A stretch of DNA of 64,000 nt from Tsukamurella paurometabola (GCF_900631615.1 NZ_LR131273.1:620001-684000); one strand, 5' to 3'; positions 37,826 through 46,641 are shown, counted from the stretch's first letter. Made by a program: numbers and translations. Notes: generated by a model not told the origin, from the letters alone.

Positions 37826-38877
37826 CAGTAGAACTCCACCGTGTCGACGACGTTCGCCATCGGCGCACCGTCGAGCAGGGCGGTGGCGTTGCGGGCGAAG
37901 AGCCGCGCGATGCGCCTACCCTCCTGCCGGCTCAGCGCCGCGGTGTGCGGGCTGGCGAGCACCCGCGGGTGGCCCCACAGCGGGCTCTGCTGCGGGAGCG
38001 GTTCGGTCGCGAAGACGTCGAGGGCGGCGAAGCCGATCCGCCCGTCGTCGAGGGCCCGCAGCAGCGCGTCCTCGTCGATGACGGTGCCGCGGCCCACGTT
38101 GGCGAGCAGGGTGCCGGGGCGGACACCGGCGAGGAGTTCGGCGCCGATGAGCTTCTCGGTGGCGGCGGTGCCGGGCAGCGTCACGACGATGGCGTCGACC
38201 TGCGCGGCCGCGGCGGCGAGCTCGTCGAGCGGGACCACGCGATCCACGTGCTCGACGGGGCGGCCGCTGCGGGAGGTGCCCCAGACCGTCGAACCGCAGG
38301 CCTTGAACCGGGCGGCGGTCGCCGCGCCGATGCCGCCGAGGCCCACGATGAGCACCGTCATCTCGTCGAGGTGGCGCATGGCCCAGCGCTCGGCGGGCCA
38401 GTGCCGGGCGGCCTGATCGTCCTCGAGGCGACGCAGGTCCTTGGCGCCGGCGAGGATCCCGAACAGGGCGAACTCGGCCAACGTCGATCCGTGCACGCCC
38501 GCGCTGGTGGTGAAGGCGACGCGCTCCAGTTCGGCGGACGTCAGGCCCGCGGCGCGCACCTGGGCGCCGCCGCCGGCCGCGGTCGCGTGCACCCAGCGCA
38601 GCGACGGGTTGGCGCGGACGACGGCGGCGAGCCGCGCGGGCTGCACGTCGGGGATGCCGAACAGGGCGTCGGCGCCGTCGAGGAGGGCGGTGAAGGCGGC
38701 CTCCTGCTCGGGGGTGCGGGCGAAGGTGGGGTCCCCCTCCCAGTCGGCGTCCCAGCGGGCCGGCCGGTTCAGGGAATGGTCGCGCAGCAGCTCGACGCGG
38801 GGTTCGAGCCGCTCGATGAGCAGGCAGTCGTCCTCGGGCAGGTCGACGGCGAGGGCGGCGCGGAGCGTGGCGGTCAT
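37825..38877 (-). CDS. D-isomer-specific 2-hydroxyacid dehydrogenase
   Basis: A 350-residue NAD-dependent oxidoreductase. The cofactor motif is VLIVGLGGIGAATAARFKACGSTVWG. Catalytic residues appear in order: Arg in LLANVGRGTVID, Glu in DVFATEPLP, and His in SPHTAALS. The N-terminal third is less conserved and lacks a recognisable specificity signature; the reaction is reduction of a 2-keto acid or oxidation of a D-2-hydroxyacid. Transcribed with the IclR gene and divergent from a 3-hydroxyisobutyrate dehydrogenase-like gene. Confidence 0.87.
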   Translation of the reverse strand: MTATLRAALAVDLPEDDCLLIERLEPRVELLRDHSLNRPARWDADWEGDPTFARTPEQEAAFTALLDGADALFGIPDVQPARLAAVVRANPSLRWVHATAAGGGAQVRAAGLTSAELERVAFTTSAGVHGSTLAEFALFGILAGAKDLRRLEDDQAARHWPAERWAMRHLDEMTVLIVGLGGIGAATAARFKACGSTVWGTSRSGRPVEHVDRVVPLDELAAAAAQVDAIVVTLPGTAATEKLIGAELLAGVRPGTLLANVGRGTVIDEDALLRALDDGRIGFAALDVFATEPLPQQSPLWGHPRVLASPHTAALSRQEGRRIARLFARNATALLDGAPMANVVDTVEFY

Positions 38878-38891
38878 ACCGCGAGTCTAGT

Positions 38892-38936
38892 CATTCGGCC
38901 AACATATTGAACGCAATTCGCTAGGTTGGACGAATG
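38892..38936. promoter_or_regulatory. Inverted repeat in divergent promoter, probable IclR operator
   Basis: Arms CATTCGGCCAAC (38892-38903) and GTTGGACGAATG (38925-38936) pair at 11 of 12 positions across the 56-bp gap between two divergent oxidoreductase genes. The right arm includes the ATG start of the plus-strand gene. IclR as binder is inferred from gene order. Confidence 0.7.
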
Positions 38937-39842
38937 ACGGAGGTTGCGACCCCCTCGAGCGGGGTGACGGTCGGCGTGATCGGACTCGGCGCCATGGGCG
39001 CCCCCATGGCGCGGCACCTGGCCCGCGAGCACGGCACCGTGCACATCACCGCCCGGCGCCCGCGCCCCGACCTCGTGGCCGACGGTGCCGTCCAGCACGA
39101 CGACGCCGCATCGCTCGCCGCCGTCGCCGACGTCGTGCTCCTCATGCTGCCAGATCTGCCCGAGGTGGAGGAGGTGCTCGCGGGCGGGCTGCTCGCGGGC
39201 GACCGCCCCCTGCTGCTGCTCATCGGCTCCACCTCGTCCGCGCCCGGCGTCCGCGCGCTGGCGGAGCGCCTCGACCGCGAGACCGGCGGCCGGGTCCGCG
39301 TCGCCGACACCCCCGTCTCCGGCGGCGACGACGGCGCGATCGCCGGCACGCTGTCGATCATGATGGGCGGAACCGAGGAGGACTGCGCCCTCGCCGCGGC
39401 GGTGCTGGCGCCCTGCGGCACCCCGGTGCGCCTCGGGCCGCTCGGGGCGGGACAGGTCGCGAAGGCCTGCAATCAGCTGGTGGTCGCCGCCACGATCGCC
39501 GCCCTGGGCGAGGCGACGGTGCTCGCCGACCGCTCCGGAATCGACCTGGGCACGATGTGGGACCTGCTCGGCGGGGGCTACGCCGCCTCGCGCCTACTGG
39601 ACACGCGCAAGGAGAAGCTGGTCAGCGGCGACGACACCCCGTCGGGAATGGCGAAGTACCTGCTCAAGGACCTGCGGTCGGGCGCGGAGGTCGCGGCCGC
39701 CACCGGTACGGAGGCAGCCCTGCTGCCCGCCCTGCTGGCCGAGTTCGAGGAGATCGTCGCCGCGGGGCTGGGCGAGCGCGACATGTCCGTGACGCGGCGG
39801 TTCGTGGCCGAGCGGAAGCCGGGCGGAGCCGGCCGGGGCTGA
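38934..39842 (+). CDS. 3-Hydroxyisobutyrate/tartronate semialdehyde dehydrogenase-like reductase
   Basis: A 302-residue beta-hydroxyacid dehydrogenase. The NAD(P)-binding GVIGLGAMGAPMARHLAREH motif opens the protein, followed by the substrate-binding VADTPVSGGDDGAIAGTLSIMMGG and the catalytic lysine region GPLGAGQVAKACNQLVVAATIAALGEA. The pairing with an IclR-controlled 2-hydroxyacid dehydrogenase suggests breakdown of a small hydroxy acid, such as a glycerate-type compound; this is inferred. The start ATG lies inside the operator-like repeat, so repression could block both transcription and initiation. Confidence 0.88.
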   Translation: MTEVATPSSGVTVGVIGLGAMGAPMARHLAREHGTVHITARRPRPDLVADGAVQHDDAASLAAVADVVLLMLPDLPEVEEVLAGGLLAGDRPLLLLIGSTSSAPGVRALAERLDRETGGRVRVADTPVSGGDDGAIAGTLSIMMGGTEEDCALAAAVLAPCGTPVRLGPLGAGQVAKACNQLVVAATIAALGEATVLADRSGIDLGTMWDLLGGGYAASRLLDTRKEKLVSGDDTPSGMAKYLLKDLRSGAEVAAATGTEAALLPALLAEFEEIVAAGLGERDMSVTRRFVAERKPGGAGRG

Positions 39843-39853
39843 CGGCTCACGGC

Positions 39854-40081
39854 TCACGGCTCCGTGGGGATCTGCCAGGTGCCGTTGGACGAACAGCTGA
39901 GCACGAAGCCCTGGTTACGCTCGAGCGCGAGCTTCCCGAGGGGGTATCCGGCGCAGCTCTCGCCGATGCTGCCGCGGGCGTAGTCGCTGATGTCCGGGTC
40001 CGCGTGAGCGGGGGCGGCGGCCACGAGGAGGGCAACCCCGGCTGCGGAGGCAATCGTTGCGGTCTTGATGAATGTGCGCAT
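39854..40081 (-). CDS. Small secreted protein, 75 residues
   Basis: A short exported protein with a clear signal peptide (MRTFIKTATIASAAGVALLVAAAPAHA, cleavage after AHA) and a mature part of about 48 residues with two cysteines, beginning DPDISDYARGSIGESC. The ATG at 40081 follows AAAGGTGG. Similar tiny exported proteins of unknown role are common in mycobacteria. I do not recognise the family. Downstream it faces the end of the reductase gene, 11 bp away. Confidence 0.75.
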   Translation of the reverse strand: MRTFIKTATIASAAGVALLVAAAPAHADPDISDYARGSIGESCAGYPLGKLALERNQGFVLSCSSNGTWQIPTEP

Positions 40082-40275
40082 TTCGCACCACCTTTCGTCC
40101 CTTCTCACGCTAGGAATCGCGACGTCGCGGCACATCCGGGCCGATCCCCCAGCTTTCGGCGCGACGCCTCAGGGCTGATCCCCTAGTCCGTTCGGGGGAC
40201 GCCCCACATAGCCGCTCGTTGCATTCGCAACACCCGGTCGTGAGACCCTCTCCCCCGACTGCGATAGTGACCGCC

Positions 40276-41556
40276 ATGACGAGGTGCTCATCGCCGCGGC
40301 CGGCGCGCGGCCCGAACCGCCGACCGCGACGGTGGACGGCCGGTGCCGTGCTGGCCTGCGCGCTGCTGCTCGCCCCGCTCGCACCCGCGGCGACCGCGGC
40401 ACCGTCGTACCTCGACCTGCCGATGCCCAACCGCGACGCCTCCGTCGCGCCGGGCGGGGTGCATCCCGCGCTGCCCACGACGAGTGCGCCGCTGGGCCGG
40501 GCTCTCGCCGCCGCGCGCGCCGCCGGCACCGCGCCCCGGCGGTACGCCGCCCTGCTGCAGCAGTACTGGCTCGTGCGCGCCACCGAGCGCGCCGGGATCG
40601 ACTTGGCGGGGTGGGATCCGCGCGCCGGGGTGGCCGCGAACTACGGCAATCTCAACCGCTCGTACGCGTTGTACGAGCGGCTGCAGCTCGAGCACCGGGA
40701 GCTGCGCTGGTCGGGCCAGGGCGGGCAGGTCGGCGCCGATTTCGGCGGCGGTCTGCTGGACTTCGAACTCGGCGGCGGGGTGTTCGCGCTACCGGGCCTG
40801 CAGGCCGCGACGAACGCGCTCGCGACGGCGCTGGTGGATCGGCTCGGGCCGCAGGGCGTGGCCCTGCTTCCGGAGGGGCTCGCCGCGGTGCTCCGCGCGA
40901 TGCGCAGCATCACGCCCCGGGACATCGCGTGGAGCACCGGAATGATCCTGGTGATGCAGAAGAACATCTTCTCGGACCTGATGCCGATGCACATCGCGTA
41001 CGTCGATGGCGGGCTGCCCGCACTGGAGGAGATGCGGCGCGCCGGGCTGTTCGACGGCGCGATCATGGCCGCCTGGCGCGACGTCGCGTCGGGCGACGAG
41101 GCGCGGATCACGGCCGGCAACTCCGCACTCCTGCGCCGTGAGCAGCACGACAACATCGGCCGTCAGTGGGAGCAGGTGCGCCGCTATCGGGGCGACGTCG
41201 GCGAGGCCATCACCTACCTGTCGACCGTCGCGGGCTCACCGTCGGTGGCGGGCGTGATCCCGCCCCGCGAGTACCGGTCCGTGCGGTACCCGGTCACCAC
41301 GCCCGACGGCCGCCGCGCCGTCGTGACCCTGCCGCTGCCGGACTGGAACTGGGCGGTGTTCGCCGATCGCTGGAGCTACATCACCGAGCAGCTGGTGCCG
41401 AAGTACCAGTGGGCGGTGCGCCACGACTGGCCGTCGCTGGAACGGATCTTCCGCACCCCGTACGAGGTGCAGATGCAGTCGCACCGCCCGCTGTTCCAGC
41501 TGCCGCAGCTCCTGCAGTCCGCGGTGAACGGGCTTCGCGTCGAGGTCGTCGGCTGA
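40276..41556 (+). CDS. Secreted protein of unknown function, 426 residues
   Basis: A signal peptide (about 1-39, AVLACALLLAPLAPAATA) precedes a mature protein with no motif I recognise. It is rich in Trp and Arg, with no repeats or extra transmembrane segments. Segments such as WDPRAGVAANYGNLNRSYALYERLQ and RYRGDVGEAITYLSTVAGSP look helical. The ATG at 40276 is preferred over the GTG frame start because it begins directly with a typical n-region. It converges on the short-chain reductase gene with an 11-bp gap. Function unknown. Confidence 0.75.
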   Translation: MTRCSSPRPARGPNRRPRRWTAGAVLACALLLAPLAPAATAAPSYLDLPMPNRDASVAPGGVHPALPTTSAPLGRALAAARAAGTAPRRYAALLQQYWLVRATERAGIDLAGWDPRAGVAANYGNLNRSYALYERLQLEHRELRWSGQGGQVGADFGGGLLDFELGGGVFALPGLQAATNALATALVDRLGPQGVALLPEGLAAVLRAMRSITPRDIAWSTGMILVMQKNIFSDLMPMHIAYVDGGLPALEEMRRAGLFDGAIMAAWRDVASGDEARITAGNSALLRREQHDNIGRQWEQVRRYRGDVGEAITYLSTVAGSPSVAGVIPPREYRSVRYPVTTPDGRRAVVTLPLPDWNWAVFADRWSYITEQLVPKYQWAVRHDWPSLERIFRTPYEVQMQSHRPLFQLPQLLQSAVNGLRVEVVG

Positions 41557-41567
41557 CGCCGCTCGGT

Positions 41568-42305
41568 TCAGATGAGGCGGCGGGTCAGTTCGTCGGGCGC
41601 GTGCCGCAGCACGGCACCGAGCGGCGTCCACGGCCACGACGGGACGGCGGCCTCCTTGGGCTCGCGGTCGATCGCCTTGACGAGGGCCTTCACGCCGTCC
41701 TCGAGGGACGACTTCATGGACGTCTTCACGCCCTTGTTGATGTCGGTCTCGATGAACCCCGGCTTGATTACGGTGACCGTGATGTCGCTTCCCGCGAACT
41801 CCGCCTGCAGGCCCTCGCCGAGCGCCGTGAGCCCCGCCTTGCTGGCGGAGTAGGCGGCCTGCGCCTTCGGCATGCCGCGCTGACCGGCGATCGAGGAGAT
41901 GAGCACGAGGTGGCCGCGACCCTGCGCGCGGAACACCTCGAGCACCGCCTCCGCCTGCGCGAGCGCACCGGTGAGGTTGGTCTGCACCGTCTCCAGGTTG
42001 GCGTGGGCCTTGCCGGTGCCAAGCGGTGCGCCCTTGCCGATGCCCGCGTTGATGATGGCGCGGTCGAGCCCGCCGAGCCGCTGCACCACGTCGTCGATCG
42101 CCACGGGCACGGCGGCGAAGTCCGTCACGTCGAGCCGGCCGATCTCCACGGCGCCCGCCCTGGGGCAGCTGGTCAGCTCCGCGCGCAAGGCCTCCAGCCG
42201 GTCGAGGCGGCGCGCGAGGAGCCCTACGTCCTCGCCGCGCTCCGCATACGTCCGAGCCATGCCTTCGCCGAGACCGGAGCTGGCTCCGGTGATGAGGATC
42301 CGCAT
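41568..42305 (-). CDS. Short-chain dehydrogenase/reductase (Rv0945-like)
   Basis: A 245-residue classical SDR with TGASSGLGEGMA for cofactor binding, NAGIGKG, catalytic Ser in LISSIAGQRG and the YSASK active-site pair. The C-terminal half (VPSWPWTPLGAVLRHAPDELTRRLI) closely follows the M. tuberculosis Rv0945 pattern, and the gene belongs to the same Rv0944-Rv0950 backbone. Substrate unknown. GGGGGA precedes the ATG. Its 5' end lies inside the 3' end of the YczE gene (82-bp same-strand overlap). Confidence 0.9.
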   Translation of the reverse strand: MRILITGASSGLGEGMARTYAERGEDVGLLARRLDRLEALRAELTSCPRAGAVEIGRLDVTDFAAVPVAIDDVVQRLGGLDRAIINAGIGKGAPLGTGKAHANLETVQTNLTGALAQAEAVLEVFRAQGRGHLVLISSIAGQRGMPKAQAAYSASKAGLTALGEGLQAEFAGSDITVTVIKPGFIETDINKGVKTSMKSSLEDGVKALVKAIDREPKEAAVPSWPWTPLGAVLRHAPDELTRRLI

Positions 42306-43006
42306 TCCCCCACCATATCCACGCCGTGCGCGCACGGCCCGGTGGCGGCACCGTCGTGCGCGTCGCGGTCCGGGGCCCCGTGCGGCTCCCGATCGCCGGG
42401 CGCGTGGCCGTGCCCGCCGCCGCGGGCCAGCGCCGGGCCGCCCAGGCCGGTCCGGGCGAACACCTGGATGAGCGGTCCGACGCCGACCGCGTAGAGCACG
42501 GTGCCGATGCCGAGGGTGCCGCCGAGCAGGAAGCCCACGACGACCACCGCGACCTCCATCGCCGTACGCACCACCCGCACCGAACCCCCGGTCCGGGCGA
42601 CCAGCCCCGTCATCAAGCCGTCGCGCGGCCCGGGCCCCATGCCCGCCCCGATGTAGAGCACGGTCGCGAAGGCGTTGAGCACGATGCCGCCGAGCATCAT
42701 CGGGACCGCGACGACCAGCGCGGGGTTCTCCGGGAAGAGCGGCGCCATGGTGTCGAAGGCGACGCCGATGACGACCACGTTGGCGACGGTGCCGAAGCCC
42801 GGCTTCTGCCGGATCGGGATCCACGCCAGCAGCACCAGCGCGCCGATCACGATCGACGTCACCCCCACCGACAGGCCGATCCGCTGCGCGAGCCCCTGGT
42901 GCAGGACGTCCCACGGCATGTTGCCGAGGCCGGCGCGCAGGATCGCGACCATCGCCGTGCCGTACAGCCACAGGCCCACGAAGAGCTTCCCGAGTCGAAT
43001 CATCAT
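42224..43006 (-). CDS. YczE/YitT-like integral membrane protein
   Basis: A 260-residue protein with about five hydrophobic helices in the first 205 residues (LFVGLWLYGTAMVAILRAGLG through GFLLGGTLGIGTVLYAVGVGPLIQV). A hydrophilic His/Gly-rich tail then runs into the start of the next gene. YczE proteins are usually shorter, so the last 50 or so residues are unusual. It is divergent from a MocR regulator gene, the partner known for this family. Two adjacent ATG codons (43006, 43003) are possible starts. Substrate unknown. Confidence 0.82.
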   Translation of the reverse strand: MMIRLGKLFVGLWLYGTAMVAILRAGLGNMPWDVLHQGLAQRIGLSVGVTSIVIGALVLLAWIPIRQKPGFGTVANVVVIGVAFDTMAPLFPENPALVVAVPMMLGGIVLNAFATVLYIGAGMGPGPRDGLMTGLVARTGGSVRVVRTAMEVAVVVVGFLLGGTLGIGTVLYAVGVGPLIQVFARTGLGGPALARGGGHGHAPGDREPHGAPDRDAHDGAATGPCAHGVDMVGECGSSSPEPAPVSAKAWLGRMRSAART

Positions 43007-43044
43007 GACACTCACCCTGCTCGCAAGTGGCATGACAATCCATA

Positions 43045-43064
43045 GCCAGTTCTGAAATACTGGC
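43045..43064. promoter_or_regulatory. Inverted repeat upstream of MocR gene, candidate operator
   Basis: GCCAGT (43045-43050) and ACTGGC (43059-43064) form a perfect 6-bp dyad with an 8-bp AT-rich spacer, 4 bp before the MocR start codon. Placement between divergent genes suggests autoregulation; inferred. Confidence 0.55.
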
Positions 43065-43067
43065 CTC

Positions 43068-44513
43068 ATGTTCCCCGCAACTGGCTCTGTCGGCGCGGCC
43101 GCCCTGGTGCGCCAGCTCGGCTCGTGGCGCCCCTCCGGCGCACGCCCGGCGTACCTGGCGCTCGCCGAGGCGCTGCGCCTACTGGTCCTGGACGGGCGGG
43201 TCCCCGTCGGGACCGCGCTGCCGAGCGAGCGCGCCCTCGCCGCACACCTCGAGGTCAGCCGCACGACGGTGACCGCCGCGTACGCCGAGCTGCGCGACAG
43301 CGGGCACCTGCAGTCCCGGCAGGGCGCGCGCAGCGTGCTCTCGCTGCCGCACGCCGTGCCGGCCGAGCCCGCGGACACCGGCCCCGAGGCCGACCTGATC
43401 CGGCTGAACATCGCGGCACCGTCGGCCCCCGACCAGATCGTGCACGACGGCTACCGGCACGCGCTCGAGTGCGCGCCGCCCTACCTCGCGGGGATCGGCC
43501 TCTACCCCGGCGGCGTGCGGGCGCTGCGGGAATCGATCGCGCGGCGGTACACCGACCGCGGGCTGCCGACCGACTCCGAGCAGGTGCTGGTCACCTCCGG
43601 CGCGCAGCACGCGCTGCGCGTCGTGCTGGACACGCTGGTGCACCCCGGCGACCGCGTGATCGTCGAGCAGCCCACGCACCACGGCACCATCCTCGCGCTG
43701 CGCCGGCACAATGCGCGGCCCGTCGCCGTGGGCCTGCACCCGGAGCACGGCTGGGACCTCGACCAGCTCGAAGCCGTCGTGAAGCAGCAGAATCCGCGGA
43801 TCATCTTCACCATCCCCGACTTCCACAACCCGACGGGTCTGCTCCTCGACGAGGCCGGACGGCGGCGGCTCGGCGAGATCTCCGCGCGCTACCGGGTGCC
43901 CGTGGTGGTCGACGAGACGATGGCGGAACTGGCCCTCGACGTTCCCGCTCCCCCGCCCGTCGCGTCCTTCGCACCGCGCGGCGCCCGGATCATCACACTG
44001 GGATCCGCGAGCAAGACGATCTGGGCGGGCCTGCGGGTGGGCTGGATCCGCACCGAGACCTCCCCCGATTCACTCACCGCGGCGAGGTACGACATGGACC
44101 TCGCCGGCGCCGTCTTCGAGCAGCTCGCCGCCGGCTACGCCCTCGACCACCTCGCCGACTTCCTCCCCGGGCGGCTGGATTCGCTGCGGGTGGCGCGGAC
44201 GGTCGCGCGGGACGCGGTCGCCGAGCACCTCCCAGGCGCGATGGTCTCCCCCGGCGTCGGCGGGCTGTGCCTGTGGGTGACGCTGCCGCGGCCCGTCGGG
44301 ACCGCCACCGCCGCCGCGGCCGCCGCCCTCGGCGTGCGCATCGCCGCCGGCTCGGCCTTCGGGGTCGACGGTGCCCTCGAGCGCAACATCCGCATCCCCT
44401 ATTCGCTGCCTCCCGACCAGTTGGCCCAGGCCATCGAGCTGGTGGGGGCGGCGTACCGTCGGGCGACGGGCGGCGCGACGATGCCCGATCTTGCGGGCCA
44501 GCTCGTCGTGTGA
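43068..44513 (+). CDS. MocR/PdxR-family regulator (GntR HTH plus aminotransferase domain)
   Basis: A 481-residue fusion. Residues 20-95 form a GntR winged helix (VPVGTALPSERALAAHLEVSRTTVTAAYAELRDSGHLQSRQG). The rest is a fold type I aminotransferase domain with PNPT-like FHNPTGLLLD and the PLP lysine in GSASKTIWAGLRVGWI. Such regulators sense PLP-linked ligands. Divergence from a YczE membrane-protein gene makes it a YczR-type member. The ligand is unknown. Confidence 0.9.
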   Translation: MFPATGSVGAAALVRQLGSWRPSGARPAYLALAEALRLLVLDGRVPVGTALPSERALAAHLEVSRTTVTAAYAELRDSGHLQSRQGARSVLSLPHAVPAEPADTGPEADLIRLNIAAPSAPDQIVHDGYRHALECAPPYLAGIGLYPGGVRALRESIARRYTDRGLPTDSEQVLVTSGAQHALRVVLDTLVHPGDRVIVEQPTHHGTILALRRHNARPVAVGLHPEHGWDLDQLEAVVKQQNPRIIFTIPDFHNPTGLLLDEAGRRRLGEISARYRVPVVVDETMAELALDVPAPPPVASFAPRGARIITLGSASKTIWAGLRVGWIRTETSPDSLTAARYDMDLAGAVFEQLAAGYALDHLADFLPGRLDSLRVARTVARDAVAEHLPGAMVSPGVGGLCLWVTLPRPVGTATAAAAAALGVRIAAGSAFGVDGALERNIRIPYSLPPDQLAQAIELVGAAYRRATGGATMPDLAGQLVV

Positions 44514-44514
44514 C

Positions 44515-45312
44515 CTACGCGCCGCAGGCGGACGGGCGGGCACGCGCCCCGCAGAACGCCGCGTCATCGAACGTCGGTGCCGTGGAGATGATGTCGGCCT
44601 CGAGGTCGAGGCGCAGCTTTTCAGGCGATACGAGCGCGTAGGCGCTCGCCGGACGCACGCCCGTGATCCTCTGCTCCGCCATCACGGTGCCGGGACCCAT
44701 GACCTCGGCGCCGGGGACGGCGACCTCGTTCTGGAGGACGAAGCCGTAGGAGACGTTCTCGATGCAGTTCACGCCGCTCTCGTCACAGAGGTCCTTGTAG
44801 TACCCCGTGCCCGTGCCGTCCGCGCGGATCGTGAGCCCACGCCCGTGCCCGCCGTACCAACCACGGAGCATTGAGGCACGCACCCGGGTGTAGTGGTAGC
44901 TCGTGCCGCGGTTCGGGATGGACAGCGTCATCGCCTCCCAGTCGATCGCGCCGATCAGCATGCGGGTGCGCGGGTCGCCCTCGGTCTGCAGGGCCGCGAT
45001 CGTCCCGCCGGCGAATCCGGGCTCCGTCACGAGCTCCCACCGGTCGATGTTCACGACGCGGCCGGAGAAGTCGACGGTCTGCCGCGTGCCGTCGGGGAGG
45101 TAGCGATCCCACACTTCGGCGGGTTCCTCCGTCCGCACCCAGGTGCCGACGAGGAGGTCGCGGACGCGATCGAGGTCCTGCGTCGGCGCGGGCGCGGCCG
45201 ACGCCGTCGATGACGCGGTGGGCGGCACCCAGTAATCGATGATCGGCTCCGCCGGCGAACATGCCGCCGTCAGTGCCGCCAGAAGCGACATCGCGACGAT
45301 CTTCGTCTTCAT
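44515..45312 (-). CDS. Lipoprotein of unknown function
   Basis: A 265-residue lipoprotein: signal MKTKIVAMSLLAALTAAC with a good lipobox (LTAAC, Cys18), then a Ser/Ala/Pro linker and a beta-rich domain (VGTWVRTEEPAEVWDRYLPDGTRQ) reminiscent of lipocalin-like sensors. Two further cysteine pairs occur near the C-terminus (DLCDESGVNC). I do not recognise a named family. The start at 45312 is chosen because the signal peptide begins there. It converges with the MocR gene and is divergent from a membrane-protein gene. Confidence 0.78.
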   Translation of the reverse strand: MKTKIVAMSLLAALTAACSPAEPIIDYWVPPTASSTASAAPAPTQDLDRVRDLLVGTWVRTEEPAEVWDRYLPDGTRQTVDFSGRVVNIDRWELVTEPGFAGGTIAALQTEGDPRTRMLIGAIDWEAMTLSIPNRGTSYHYTRVRASMLRGWYGGHGRGLTIRADGTGTGYYKDLCDESGVNCIENVSYGFVLQNEVAVPGAEVMGPGTVMAEQRITGVRPASAYALVSPEKLRLDLEADIISTAPTFDDAAFCGARARPSACGA

Positions 45313-45394
45313 GAAGAAATGGTAATGCAATCTGAATTCGCCTCGCGCACGGCTGCCGCGCCGGAGCCTCGATCGACGCCCGTACATTGTTCAC

Positions 45395-45886
45395 GTGAAC
45401 ACTGAATTCACCGATCATCCGAACCCGCTCTTCGACCGGCGCTCAGGCAACTGGATCGTGTACCTCGCCCTGCTCTCCTGGATCGCACTCATGGCCGCGG
45501 CCGCGTGGGCCTGGGTCGCCGCGTCGGCACCCCGCGGGCTCACGTCGGCGATCATTCTCGCGACGTTCGTCGTCGCGACAGCGGGATGCATCGCGCAAGC
45601 GGTGGGAACCGGGAGTCAGCGCGACGGCAGGCCGGCGTATTACATCCTGCGCCCGGACAACACCTGGGCGCCGTACGTCTCCCTCGTCACCCCTAGGGCG
45701 ACCGCCCTCGCACCGGTCGTCGGCACCCCCGTCGTGGCGGTTCTGGTCGCAGGCGTGTTCGTCCGCCAGGGCGGTCCGACGGTCGTTGAGGTCGTGGCGT
45801 TCGTCGCCTACGCACTGCTGGCGAACGGCGCACTGCTCGTGAGCCACCGTCACGCCGCCGCCTACCGGGCCGACCCGTCCGCGTGA
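45395..45886 (+). CDS. Small membrane protein, 163 residues
   Basis: A protein with four predicted transmembrane helices (about 22-44, 50-68, 104-121 and 130-148). There are no catalytic motifs. The polar loop between helices 2 and 3 is GSQRDGRPAYYILRPDNTW. It starts at GTG 45395, which lies in the palindrome GTTCACGTGAAC (45389-45400). Family not recognised. It is divergent from the lipoprotein gene with an 82-bp gap, so they could share regulation. Confidence 0.7.
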   Translation: MNTEFTDHPNPLFDRRSGNWIVYLALLSWIALMAAAAWAWVAASAPRGLTSAIILATFVVATAGCIAQAVGTGSQRDGRPAYYILRPDNTWAPYVSLVTPRATALAPVVGTPVVAVLVAGVFVRQGGPTVVEVVAFVAYALLANGALLVSHRHAAAYRADPSA

Positions 45887-45979
45887 CGTCCGCCACAATC
45901 GCCACTCCCCGGAATCATCGGGACCACGGTCCGGTTGAACGTCAGCAGAACCGACGACCTCCGCTGGAAGGACCCCGAC

Positions 45980-46600
45980 ATGGGACAGAACAACACCGCA
46001 CGTGACCTCGGACTCCTCGCCCTGCGTACCGCCGTCGGCGGCGCGCTGGCCTTCCACGGCGCGCAGAAGCTGTTCGGCGCCTTCGGTGGCGGCGGCCTCG
46101 ACGCCACCGCCCAGGGCTTCGAGTCCATGGGCTTCGCACCCGGCAAGCCCAACGCCGCCCTCGCCGGCGCGGGCGAGCTGGCCGGTGCCGCCCTCGCGCT
46201 CGGCGCCGCGACCCCGCTGGCCGCGGCCGGCGGCGTGGGCGCGATGCTGGTCGCCGCCGAGGTCCACCGCCCGCAGGGCTTCGCCGCGCAGAGCGGCGGC
46301 AACGAGTACCCGATCACCCTCGGCGTCGCCGCCGCCGCGCTGGCCCTCACCGGTCCCGGCCGCTTCTCCGTCGACCACCTGCTGGGCGACCGCCTCAACA
46401 AGCCGTGGCTCGCCGCGCTCGCGCTGGGCGGCGCCGTCGCCGGCGGCGCGGTCACCATCGCCCGCCGCAACGCCGCACTCGCGCAGGCCGAGGCCGTCTC
46501 CCAGGAGATCGAGGACGAGGCCGCCGAGGGCGACTTCCTGCTCGGCGACTACGACCCGGAGACGGGCAAGAACGACGGCGCGGACAAGCTCATCAAGTAG
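45980..46600 (+). CDS. DoxX-family membrane protein
   Basis: A 206-residue DoxX-type protein. The N-terminal RTAVGGALAFHGAQKLFGAFGG region is the DoxX signature, followed by three more hydrophobic helices, a fifth near 140-156 and an acidic cytoplasmic tail (EIEDEAAEGDFLLGDYDPETG). DoxX proteins join oxidoreductase complexes that handle thiol or superoxide stress in mycobacteria; the role here is inferred. GGAAGG lies before the ATG. Confidence 0.87.
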   Translation: MGQNNTARDLGLLALRTAVGGALAFHGAQKLFGAFGGGGLDATAQGFESMGFAPGKPNAALAGAGELAGAALALGAATPLAAAGGVGAMLVAAEVHRPQGFAAQSGGNEYPITLGVAAAALALTGPGRFSVDHLLGDRLNKPWLAALALGGAVAGGAVTIARRNAALAQAEAVSQEIEDEAAEGDFLLGDYDPETGKNDGADKLIK

Positions 46601-46641
46601 TCCCGCCGCCGCGGCACTCACCGGCCGCGAATTGAACACGA

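Noticed and set aside
45389-45400. Palindrome GTTCACGTGAAC over the 45395 start codon as an operator
   Set aside because: Perfect but only 12 bp, with no regulator gene adjacent and no second copy nearby; could be chance.
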